Assembly (NCBI RefSeq): GCF_018873765.1
Contig: NC_057921.1
Location: 66,515,557 to 66,579,556, forward strand
Direction of reading: 5' to 3'
DNA length: 64,000 nucleotides
DNA from: Telopea speciosissima
Taxonomy: Eukaryota; Streptophyta; Magnoliopsida; Proteales; Proteaceae
Below are positions 21,659 to 38,400 of the stretch, one piece after another. The position numbers were made by a program, and so were the translations under genes. The notes beneath the pieces are model-generated. The model worked only from the letters and a program-made list of their open reading frames with translations, was not told the DNA's origin and searched no databases. Each line of letters starts with the position of its first letter. Position 1 is the first letter of the stretch.

Positions 21659-24600
21659 TCAACGCCTGCTACGAGGCCCACCACCTGACCTTGGACCAGG
21701 ATAACGAGCAAATTGTAGCCTTAAATTGGCTGAATCCCGGTCATGCTCATCAAATTTATAACCTGCAAAATCGAATTGGACAGTTTTACCCTGCGCATGT
21801 GACTCTTTGAATGGAATAGAAGGCGCATCAAAATGCAAGATGATGCGAGACTCGTTATTATCGAATTAGCTTGCACATAAAACCCATCAAACTTGCCAGA
21901 GCACCAGTAGGTCCTAATACACCTGAATTGCAAGTGCTGGCTCCACAATCTGTTTTCTCATCCAAGCCCTCCTTACATCTACGCTAATCACCTGTATCAT
22001 AACTTTAGCATTCCAGCAAAATGGTGATGGCAGTGTAAAAGCAAGCCTACTGCCTCCTTTAGTGAACTCACAATTATCAAGTTTAAGGTCCTTGGTTCCT
22101 ACTTCCCTCACAACAATCATGCACTTCCCCACCACCCTTACTGGATTGGCTCATTTCCCATCAGTTTGCTGTTCATATTGTAGTAACACAAATAGTTGAA
22201 GAGAAGTGGTGATGCAGATCAAATCAATGGGTCTGCTTGTGGTGGGTAGGCAAAAGTGAATCAGCAAAAATTATGAGAGAGAGAGAGAGAGAGAAGAGAG
22301 GAGGAAAAGAGATCGCAGGGGTGGAGAAGGAAGAAAACCAAAATCAATTGTGGGGGAGGGGGAAGAGAGGAGAGATTACAATCTTTACTCAAACAGAATA
22401 CATATTCAATCAATAATCAAATTGTGAGGGCTCTAAAGCCTTACGACTGTATTTATAAATTATCTTCCAAACTAATTCGGGTCTAAAAAGAAAATAACAA
22501 CCAAATAAAGGAAATTACCTCCTTGCGCGAGCTAAGGTGGAGTTCCCTAACTATCTAAGAAACTGACATAAAAAAAAGAAATTAAACTGAATCAAATCTA
22601 GACTCTAATATGGAGTCTCAGCCTGACGACAAAGACTTAATGACAATAATAAAATAAATAACTGCCTAAAACTACTCCCACACTTGGGCTGAAGATAAGG
22701 TTCCTAAAATTTAGGGATCCTATAACTGTCAGCCATACAAAACCCCTTCATGCGCATGCTGTAATACTAATCTAATAAAATACAAGTGGAAAATAGGAAT
22801 AGTACCCCAACCTTTCTTAACAAGTAAAATAATAATTGAAATAGGAAAGTAAGGGTCTATTTCATAACATTTCTATTCCAAAGGAATATTTCTGAGTCAG
22901 ATATATATTTTTTTGTTTCTAACCAAATACGTAATTTTACAAGTTAGGATGCTTTTGATAACATGGAAACACTTCTCTCTTTCCTCCTCCTCTCTTCTCT
23001 CTCCCATTTCGCACAACCTACCCAGAATTTCCTTTACTAACTTTCACCATAAAATGATAAAATTCAGCTCAACCCACAACCTCACGTGAAAGACCTCACA
23101 ACTTCCCTAAAACTCCCGTGAACCTCAAGAATCTCTAAAATTACATCAAAATCTTTGGGGGGGGGGGGGGGGGGGGTTTTGTAGAGGTAAGAAACGTCGC
23201 CCGTAGAAGAAGAGTGATCCAAAAGCACAGAAATGGCAACCAAAGCGGTAGAAGAGTTTTCCCACACATCCAGCATCCCATCCATTACTCCAACCTCCTC
23301 GAGGTTCTTCAAGTTCAACCAGAGCAAGGAATCGAGAAATGCAGATATAGAACCAAAGTTCAAGCTTTCAGGGTCAAATCCGACATTTAGGGTTCTGACA
23401 ATCGAATTGGGAAGAACGTCACGGATACCAGTGTTTAGAGTGCGAGCTCGTTCAGAAGGAAAACAAGAGCAGCCCGAGATTCTTCTAGGGTTAGAAATCT
23501 TGAGGAATCATAGAGACCGGTTGCTTCCTAGGTAGCTATATCAGAGGGCGGGTGGATTTGTAGAGGGCAGGGACAGGGTGGAGTTGAAGGCATGGGATGG
23601 GGTGGGGCTGGGCGAGTGGAAAGGGGGGAGACAAGAGAGACGAGAGATTGAGTCTTTTTGTATTCTTTCAATAGTGTTTCTGGAACACAGAAACATTTAA
23701 ATTTGTTTCTGTGTTTCTCAATATTGGTGTTCCAAATGCCCATTTCATTACAAACGAATAGAAAATGAACTGGCGTTACGAAATATGTTTCTGTTCTGAT
23801 ATTGTTCAATGGAACAAAAAAAACACAGAAATATTCCAAAAGAACATTACCAAACAGAGCCTAAGAGCGCTAAACAACTACACTATCCTGGTTTTTAGGA
23901 AAACAGAAAACTCCACATGCAAGCGCTGGTTTGGGTTCAAAATCTGGTTCAATAATGAACCAAAACAAACCCAAATTGAATCACACCAACCCTTTTTTGG
24001 TAATCATACAAACCACAAGTCAATCCCAAAAGATTAACCAAACCACACAAACCTTGGTCCTGCATTAAGCGGACCTAGATGAACATAGGATGGAATAGGG
24101 TTGTAAAAAGGGGAGGGGAGTGGATTGGAAGGTGGCAATAAGGTAAGAAGAAGTCAAGGTTCAAAAACCTTAATTTTATGTTTCCCTCAATAACCTTCTA
24201 TACAATATATCATGGACATACCAGCTGATCTCCCGATATGCAGAATCGTACTGGCCACTCACTAGTACTAAATAAAAGAAACTCTGATCTCACTGCTACC
24301 ATGTATTCATGTATTCAGAGCTGCCATCGTAATTTCACCATTATGGCCTGCTAATGTGACAATCCCTACTTCAGCAACATCGTCTTAACTTTAAAGGAGA
24401 AACAACCATCAAGTAATAAAAAATAAATAGTAAGAAGTGTCATACCGTGGGGTTGAGAGACAAAAAATTCACAAAAGTAGTACTAATAAACAAAAAAGAA
24501 CAGTAGATTTTCTAAAGCCAAATATAGCACCAAAGCTTTCTATCACATCAGACATTAACAGAATAAAACAACAGTTGCTGCTAGATTGAAAACAAGAGAC

Positions 24601-26745
24601 ATGAGGGATAAACAGAAAAATAGACATGTGATTACATACGGAGCTAAGATTTTCAGAACTTATAGGAAGTAAGAAAAGCATGCCATGTTCACCTTGCAAG
24701 GCATCCAATGCAGTCGCCGCCTGGGCTGGAGTTGAAAAATCAACAAAGCAGAGGACAAGTGGTTCTCCTCCAGGCTGAAAAAATAGAAGTATGTAAGCAA
24801 TATACCAAAGACTGCAGAATAAATGTTCAATATAGAGGAACAATAAATTTACATGTCTAGATTCCTTGCTGACGAGTCTCACTTCTCTAAATCCTACAAA
24901 AGGACGAAAAATATCTGCAAATCCGAGTGAAGGAGCAATAACAGAAGACGAAACAAGAAGAATTAAGTGCAAAAACAGTAGACAGAGAGAGAGAGATAGA
25001 GATTAGGTTGTCAATAGAAGGATACGGGAAACTTCCCTGCGTGTACAGTTTGCAGGTAAGCCCTCCACAAAAAGAGTGTTTGAAGCATCTGGGGGAAGAG
25101 GCATTTCAGGTCTTCCACCACCAAACCCCATGTTCCGGCTTTTTCCAGCCAAACCTGGTTCAATGCCCCCCACTGGGGGGAGAGGCATTTCAGGTCTTCC
25201 ACCACCGAAACCCATGTTCCGGCCTTTTCCAGCCATGCCTGGCTCAATGCCCCCAACTGACATCATGCGCGGATCATCAACAGGATGTCCAGTCATTCCT
25301 GCACTCATTGGTCGACCCGATTCTCCACCACCGTAAGATGACATTTGCTGAAAAAAAATTCACTGAAACTGTTAGCCCCTTACATAATATTAGATACAAA
25401 ATGACAGATCAGAAGTACAAAATGTATAATATTTGTGAGCAACATATACCGATTGGCGCAGATAACGATCATAAGATGCTCCAATGGATTCAGTGTCTCT
25501 CGTAGCACGGGGTGCACCTCTTTCATCATCACGAGGAAAATAACTGGGAAATTCATGACCACCAGGGATATCTGCACGTTCCATGGATGCAATTCAGCAT
25601 ACCGGGAGAATTAAAAAACTTGTGCACAGACACAGAGATAGTTGTTTTTATTTATTATTTTTTATTTTTTATTTTATTATTATTTTTTTTTGGGGGGGGG
25701 GGTGGAGGGAAAGAGATAAAGATGGCAAGCATCAATAAAAATATGCATCTATGAAGAATTGAAGATGTGAACCAAAATGTGTAAGATATATAAATGCCCT
25801 AACACGAGGTAGTGAATAGATACAAATGAAAATTTCATCAATGCACTGCAACAAGTAAACCTAATAGACATTGTCAAATCCTTTCAATATCCATAAACCC
25901 AATATATTAGTTAGGAACAGCCAGAAACTGGACCTAACTCCAAATTAAGTGAACAAAAGCTTCAAAAATGCAGTAAAACAACAGGGGAAACGAGCTACTG
26001 AAATGGACAATGATGCAGACCGTGACTAACAAAAGACAAACTTGAGAGGACCTCCATAAGAGTTAAACCACAAAAAAACATTTGAAGAAACCCTCTTAGC
26101 AACCATGGAGACCAATAAGTGCACCAGACAACTTAGAAGTCTAGTACCAAAGCTTTAACTTCCAATTAAAACATAACCCTAACACCCTTCAGAACGGGAA
26201 AACGAATTCGGAATATAAGTATCGTGTTTATCTATCCTCGTTCACCGTACTGACCAACTAGGAAATCCATTAATGAATACGGTACGAAAGAAAAGAACAG
26301 ATTTTGAAATTTTAACCAGCCAAATACCCTAACTAAGAAAGTACACAACGCAAGCAATGAACTGTCAACTAGAAAGACAACGGGATCCACAATTCTAAGG
26401 AGCTAAAAACATAGTATGAAGGAAAAAAAAGGAAAATGAAAAGAAAGAAAGGGAGATTTCCAACAACAAAAATATTAATGTTTCACAGGCCACTGGAGAC
26501 TCAAAAAGAGAGCATCCAAAAGTTTCAATTTTTGAAACCCTAGCGCACCCAATTTGGGGGGGGATCACAAATTAAAGTACCTCGATCTGAAACGCATCTC
26601 CAGTATGGAAGAAAGTCTAAAACTAATCTATAAATGGAAGATAAGTGCAGAGAAGGCTACCGTAGTCGGAGCGAGAACGTTTTCCGGCGAGGGAAGGCAT
26701 AGGAGCCTGCCTTGCGTCTCCATACCTCCAATAGCCGTCCGCCAT
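21659..26745 (-). CDS. NSR: RRM RNA-binding protein, nuclear-speckle NSR / MtRBP1-like
   Basis: Family members (Arabidopsis NSRa/NSRb, Medicago MtRBP1) bind pre-mRNA and long non-coding RNA and modulate alternative splicing in nuclear speckles. Coding exons on the minus strand are 26745-26661, 25571-25450, 25347-25026, 24914-24853, 24774-24693 and 21762-21659, which join in frame to 258 aa with all GT-AG introns. The N-terminal half is disordered and rich in Gly, Pro, Arg and Asp, starting MADGYWRYGDARQAP. Residues 100-155 are two 28-aa tandem repeats. A single RRM follows from about residue 156: TLFVEGLP is RNP2, LVLCFVDF (203-210) is the RNP1 position, and the last strand LRLQF is in exon 6. 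The tail is RYPGPRSGGGPRSRR. Intron 5 is 2.9 kb and hosts a transposon, which hides the last exon. NSRa versus NSRb type is not resolved. Confidence 0.87.
22853..23861. mobile_element. PIF/Harbinger-like non-autonomous element in NSR intron 5
   Basis: The left end is GGGTCTATTTCATAACATTT; the right end on the minus strand is GGCTCTGTTTGGTAATGTTC, and both then carry GGAATATTTCTG. A TAA trinucleotide flanks it at 22850-22852 and 23862-23864, the Harbinger-type TSD. About 1 kb long with no transposase seen. The interior has a G-run (23157-23176) and a possible coding fragment. Confidence 0.7.
23082..23363 (-). pseudogene. Possible captured coding fragment inside the Harbinger-like element
   Basis: An open minus-strand frame with Leu/Val-rich, protein-like composition (for example LDSLLWLNLKNLEEVG and STALVAISVLLDHSS), interrupted by a poly-Pro stretch that is simply the translated G-run. 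No domain is recognised. It may be host-derived sequence; the evidence is composition only. Confidence 0.25.
25090..25257 (-). repeat. 84-bp in-frame coding tandem repeat in NSR-like exon 3
   Basis: Units at 25257-25174 and 25173-25090 encode two 28-residue repeats, each starting VGGIEPG(M/L)AGK and ending GRPEMPLPP. They are nearly identical in DNA and lie directly before the RRM. Confidence 0.85.
25681..25702. repeat. T-run/G-run low-complexity tract in NSR intron 1
   Basis: A T-rich stretch followed by about ten G residues. Simple low-complexity sequence in the intron between exons 1 and 2. Confidence 0.7.
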
Positions 26746-27336
26746 TGCCAATAACGGTGAAAAAATAGCGGATTATAAAAGCAAAAAAGAAAAATAAGAA
26801 CAGCAAACAAGTTAGCCGGACGTTAAAAGAAATTCCAAGAGGCCCTCGCAGCCGAAGTTCTCAGAGAAACCACACCAGCACACAAGCGCACAACTCGTAG
26901 GAGGTGGGACGAGCGAAACGTGAATAGAGTATTACTATTGAGCACTTATATGGTTTTTGGTTCTGGTTCGTCAGAAACGATAACCTAAGGGCAAGGGTTG
27001 TCAAATGATCGACCCGGTCTGATTTGGGTTGGATTGAACCGATTTTGGTCTTGTAATGGGTGAAACCGAAATCCGTCTGATAAGAGAAGGCTTTCGGTTT
27101 TATTGTTTAGATGTCAGGTTTGGTTTAGTTTAGTTGGTCTGGACAGTTTGGTTTTCAGCAGTTTTCATCACATCTCAAACCGAAGCTGGCCCGATAAAGA
27201 ATTAGTATAGTCCGGTTTTTTCCCGTTTAGGTTTAATCAATTTGACCGGTTCATTTAGGGTTTGACATCCTTACCATAACCTTCTTTTGAGCCTTTCCTA
27301 TCCTTACCTACCCTAGCCATGACTGTTGAGAGGATG
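26746..27336. other. NSR upstream region and repeat fragment
   Basis: The 5' flank of the NSR-like gene, followed by a degenerate repeat (about 27000-27270) rich in ACCGATTTTGG-like and GGTTTG motifs. No gene is seen. Confidence 0.35.
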
Positions 27337-27776
27337 TGATGCAAGTGCACTCCCACTAATAGACCCAAATCCGTTTGACAATCCAAACCAAGATGAATTA
27401 GATCCCATACTTGTACTAGTTCAAGTAGGATATTTAGGATTTATTTTAATTTTGCTTAAGATATGTAATCTTTTATTTTGGGTAATTATTAGACATGTAA
27501 TGAAACTTTTAATTAGAGTTTTATTGAATTTCTATTTTTATTAGTCTAAGTTTTAGGAAGTAATTAGGAGTCTTTATTTGCTGGGTTTTATAAATATACG
27601 TGTAACCCAACGATGGGAGTAGATTTGATAATAAAAAATAAGTTGATTATTTGGATTGAAGTCTGCGTGGTTGTGCGTGTGCACTGTTCTTCACCCCCTC
27701 CCTTTATTCTTCCTATGCGATGCATTGTGTCCTCTGTAATTCTCATATTCTTCTCCTCCTAAGTGACCCTCCACCA
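27337..27776 (+). repeat. 5' LTR of the small retrotransposon
   Basis: 440 bp, TG...CA ends, followed by the tRNA-iMet primer-binding site. Shared with 29308-29590, including TTTTAGGAAGTAATTAGGAG. Confidence 0.75.
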
Positions 27777-29307
27777 ATTTGGTATCAGAGCCGAACATAT
27801 CCATCTCCTTCCTTCTTCCTCCCTAATGTTTTCTCTTATCGAATCTTCCCCTAAGACCAACAGTCTGTTCAACGTTACATCCTAATCCCAACGCTATCAC
27901 CATCCCATCCATCCCTTCAAATCCCATCATAAACCCTCTCTTTTAAGGGTGTCAAAACCTAGCCCGAACCATTAAGATCGATCGAAACCGATCGAAAAAA
28001 CCCGGATTGAACCGAACCGATCCTTATTGGATTGGTTTTGGACTGTGGTATTGCAAGACCGACTGAAAACCGGACCACACCGGATCGACTGATAATAAAT
28101 CGAAAACCAAATTGAACGGAATGAAACCGATAAAAAAACATAGAATATAAGGTTATGAATAGTTGGATTGATTACCCATTGATTTCAATATTAGTGAGCA
28201 AGTTTCTGATTGTAAGAAGAGAGAGGGGGGGGGGGAAAGGAGAGAAGAAGAGAAGCAAGAGCGAGAAGCAGAGATTTGAATTTTTTTTTAAAAAAGCATA
28301 CCTGCTTCAGAGCTCCCATCGTGATGCCCTCCTTGGATTTCCGTCATGCGCTAAAGGTCTCCCAGTTTGTTTCGAACATTGCAACCGCAAAATCCACCGA
28401 ATTCTCTTCTTGTAGAAGTCGAGTGAAACGCCCTTCCTTTGTTGTTGACACTTCACAGCGTTTTATACGTTGGGATTCTTCCTCTGATTTGACTATGTAG
28501 AAAACTCCAAGAGTCGAAGTTGACGTTAGTAACCGCATAACATCTTTTTGCCCTCTGTTCGCGTCTGATTGTTATCATATTTTTTTTCTTTACCAATTGT
28601 CCCTCTAACTACCATACGTTAGGCCCCTTGTGCGATTTGACCCTACTGCCCCCCACTTATTCGTTTAGTTCTTATTAATTTCTTTCTTTTTGTTTTCAGA
28701 TTTGCCCCCTCCCTTCTATTCTTATTCTACTTCATCTTTCTTTTTATTAGTTTCCAAGTTTACCCCTCTCCACCTATCGGTGCACCACACCTTCTTTTCT
28801 TCTCTTTAGTTTCCAGTCCAATAAATTACAATTTTGTCATCGTTATCATAAATCCACTACTACATCATGGAGGTTAATCAATACAACTTACTCTTTTTGA
28901 TTAGTGATGGGTTTCGTAAACTGCAGATATAACTTTCTCATTTGACAATAGGTTTTCGGGAGCTTGCCGAAAGTAATAACACCTTCTATGATAAAGTGTC
29001 AAGCATGATACAATCTGTAGAAGGCGGATCAGATGTGGAAGAAAATATAGACAATGAAAGTGACGATCAAACTAAAGTACACGGTCCGATTAGGATTGAA
29101 GTTGAAGAATTGATCAACGGCCCCCACAAACATATTCCCATTGAATAGATGTTGTTTGCACGACCATCAGAAGATCGCGCTGGTTGATCATGAAATGCGC
29201 TTGATCATCACCCCATCAAAGCTGATGTTTATGGATACCGATCAAGTGGTACCAATTCTCTCATTTTACAAAACTCGTGGATAAGTTTTTCTCAATACCG
29301 GGGGAAC

Positions 29308-29590
29308 TGATGTAGGTACACTCCCACAAATCGACCCGAATCCGTTTGAGAACCCAAACGCAGATGAACTGGATCCCAAACTTGTTCTGGTTCAATAGGT
29401 TATTTAGCATTTATTTTATTTGAGTTTAAGATATATAATCTTTTATTTTTGGTAGCTATTAGAAAAGTAGGGAAAATTCTAATTTGAGTTTTATTGAGTT
29501 TCTATTTTTATTAGTCTAAGTTTTAGGAAGTAATTAGGAGTCTTTGTTTTATGGGTTTTATAAATATATGTGTAACCCAATGATGGGAGG
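29308..29590 (+). repeat. Truncated 3' LTR of the small retrotransposon
   Basis: Matches about the first 280 bp of the 27337 LTR, then diverges into a GAAGAAG-rich sequence. The missing part is the LTR 3' portion, so no flanking duplication can be tested. Confidence 0.7.
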
Positions 29591-31590
29591 CAGGAGAAGA
29601 TGAACGGAGGAAGAAGTAGAAGAAGAGCATTACCTGGAGATTCGATCTGTAGCAGAGCAATAAGTAGAGGAAGAAGAAGACGAAAGATGGGGTTTCTGCA
29701 AAATCAAAGGGTAGAGGTTAGATCTCATAAATCGCAAGAAAAAAAAAAAAGGTTGTAAAAGATGAGGGGAAAGTTTTCATACACGGCTTACAAGGGTGAG
29801 AGTTTCAAAGCATTAATTAATGGGTGGGGGTTTATGACTTTTCCAACTATTTGTGAGAGGGGACACGACCGTGAATGCTTGCACGGCCGTGTATAAAAAC
29901 TTCCCCCAAAAGATAAAATCAGCAGAGGAAGAAGAAGAAGATGAACGGAGGAAGAAGGAGAAGAAGATGAAGTTAGGGCTTACTCGAGTTCGATGGTGAG
30001 AGATTTGGGAGCTGCAGTGATGGCGAGAGATGTGGGAGTGGGAAGTGGAGACCTCTTTTATCGGGCACAACTTCCCTAATCCTCTTTTTTTGTTTCAACC
30101 AAGTGTTTTAAAACTGTAGAAACATGATTTAGGTTGTTTCTGAATATGGTGTTTTTTGTGTTTTTTTACCGGTTCGCTTTACTGGCACATAAAAACAGAC
30201 TGGTACTTCCAAACGGTAGATTCCGTTTTTCTGTGCCAGTAGCACAGAAAAACACCAAAAACAATAAATAGAAGCGTTACCAAACGGGCTCTAAATGTAC
30301 AATGGACTCTCACTCTCTCACTCTCTCACTCTCTCAAATTAGATACAATAGATGTACAAGCTTCTCACAACATTCACACTTCTTGTTTAACATTACAAGT
30401 ATAACACAATGAGAGGGTGAAGGAAATTAAAGGTCATAATTATCACCCTAATTTACGAAGTCGCCTTTGCCCCTAGGAGTCCCATCCAACAACAATGAAG
30501 CAAGGCAGCAATGACAACATGCTGCCAGTATGTTTCCCACCCATGGTTCCATCTATCGGTATCTTGTCATTCGTATCAGGAGATGCGTACTGGTTTTGCT
30601 AGTCATCGATACCATATCGGTAACACAGTAGGGACAAGAGGTTAAATGGTCAGAAAACTCATTTTTAAGGAAATTTAGGGGTAATTTTGTCTAATACAGC
30701 CGAACCAGGCCCATGCCGTAAGTATCATATCAGTTGTACAGGTTGTCGATACCTGTTCCGATACTGTGCACTAGAACCATGTTCCCACCACCCCTTTAGA
30801 ACACAAGAGACAAGGTGATTCAGCACAACTATAACATTTTGGTCCAAATTGCTACTCTTCCCCAATCCTCTTTCTACATGGCAGTGTCTGTTGGCAACCA
30901 GACTTTGTTGAAATATAGTTTGTTTAACCATGGGTTGGGCATTGGTCTGAATAGACAATACCAAGTGCTACAAGAATGGTCTGAAACTGTTTGAAACAAC
31001 CAATTCTATCTGGATGAGACAAAGCATTGACATACAAGGGGTAAAGTCACACACGAAGAGGGTCATATGGTTGAGATAAGACACCAAATTCGACAAGGGG
31101 CCTATCCAAGGGGATTTTCCATCTAACACAAAGTTAGAATGACCAAATGATAAGGCCACGTGGCACAACAAAGGAAAGACAGCTGGAACAAAGCTCCCAG
31201 TCAAGCAGATTGCCTTCCACTTAAATTCCATAAAACAATAATTAATTAAATATTTCCTTCCACTTGATTTCATCTTCACTACATTGCACTCTTTCAGTCA
31301 AACAAAAGCAAAGATGTACACATTATGGCCTTCCGAAAGAAAAGTAAATGAATTAACCTATAGACCTTTAATTTTTTTCTATAGCTTTCATGAACAAACA
31401 TAATCACTATGGGTATAATACCCAGCTGAAATGTATGAAAACAAGAGTTCTTAAGTTCTCATTTCTTCTTGGAATTTTTCATGAACATTTTTCTTTACAT
31501 GCATCAATGTCTTCTTCTCATTTAACACCCTTCAAAACTCTGATGCTATTTGCCATTATAGAAAGTAACCCACCCACACCCAAAACCATG
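29591..31590. other. Intergenic with repeat fragments
   Basis: GAAGA-rich DNA (29590-30000). At about 30280-30293 lies GTTACCAAACGGGCTC then TAA, resembling the right end of the 22853-23861 element. (CTCTCA)-type repeats lie at 30309-30336, followed by the repeat at 30541-30783. The last few hundred bases are probably ECA2-type gene 3' UTR and flank. Confidence 0.4.
30541..30783. repeat. Dispersed GGTATC/GATAC repeat with CCATGGTT ends
   Basis: Starts CCATGGTTCCATCTATCGG and ends GATACTGTGCACTAGAACCA then TG, so the ends are short inverted repeats. It is related to the copy at 4867-5113 in an OPT-A intron. Confidence 0.55.
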
Positions 31591-37776
<6,186 letters not shown>

Positions 37777-38400
37777 TTTAATCTCCTGATCCTGATGGAA
37801 TTCACTTCTTACTCCAAACAGTATCACCACACATAGTTTCAGACTGGCTTCAGACAGACCCTTCAAAAATTCAAGGAAAGTTATGGAAACGAATACAACT
37901 ACCTCCAGTAAATTGCAAAATATAACTGTTACCCAGAAAGGGTAAAGAGGAATCAGGAAGAAAATATATAAACAGGAATTTTGTTCATCCCCAAACCCCT
38001 TTTCCTTACTACTAGGTACTCCAGTTTCCAGTGTTCAATCCAACCCAAAAATAAAAACAAAAAATCTACTATTAACACGATGAAATTCGAACAAAAAAAA
38101 AAGAAGAAACTAATAATCACACAACGGAGATCAGTGAAAATAATAAGTCAAGGAACCGAGAAGGGAAAAAGAATCGCTTCAAGGGATACAACACCTTTCA
38201 CTTCCACAGCCTTTCGATTCTCTTGTTTTTTCCCCCTGATGTTTCTCTTGATTGTTAAGACCCAATTCAACTATAACCAACCAACCTATAGAAAACAAAA
38301 CTATCAGAGGCTGGTTGGATTGGATTGGGAGGAGGGGAGGGGACAATCCTGATAAATAAAAAGAATTAAGAATGAACCCTACCTACTTGAGCACTCCATC
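37777..38400 (-). other. Probable 5' UTR and 5' UTR intron of ECA2
   Basis: On the minus strand a good donor-like CAAGTAG|GTAGGG occurs at about 38394, and acceptor-like CAG sites lie just upstream of the start codon (around 37787-37798). A 5' UTR intron of about 600 bp is inferred; RNA evidence would be needed to fix it. Confidence 0.4.

Larger units (their letters stand above)
27337..29590 (+). mobile_element. Small LTR retrotransposon with truncated 3' LTR
   Basis: The left LTR (27337-27776) starts TGATGCAAGTGCACTCCCAC and ends CCACCA. Three bases later the primer-binding site TGGTATCAGAGCC (27780-27792) matches the 3' end of plant initiator tRNA-Met. A related copy starts at 29308 with TGATGTAGGTACACTCCCAC, preceded by a purine tract (29299-29307), and runs about 280 bp before similarity stops near 29590. 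The 1.5-kb interior has no recognisable gag or pol. It is therefore a non-autonomous or heavily deleted element of the plus-strand orientation. Confidence 0.75.

Noticed and set aside
22853..23861. Independent gene on the plus strand (23233-23535)
   Set aside because: Open frame of 100 codons lies inside a transposon in an intron, with no domain or start context.
24469..24972. NSR-like gene truncated inside the RRM
   Set aside because: The ORF after exon 5 runs into intron and looked like a truncated end, but the missing last exon (GYKFDEHDRDS...) was found at 21659-21762 with a good acceptor and correct phase.
37777..37866. 30-residue N-terminal extension of ECA2
   Set aside because: The frame opens with an ATG at 37866 but ECA2 proteins start at MEE...; the extra residues are hydrophobic with no family match and are probably 5' UTR.
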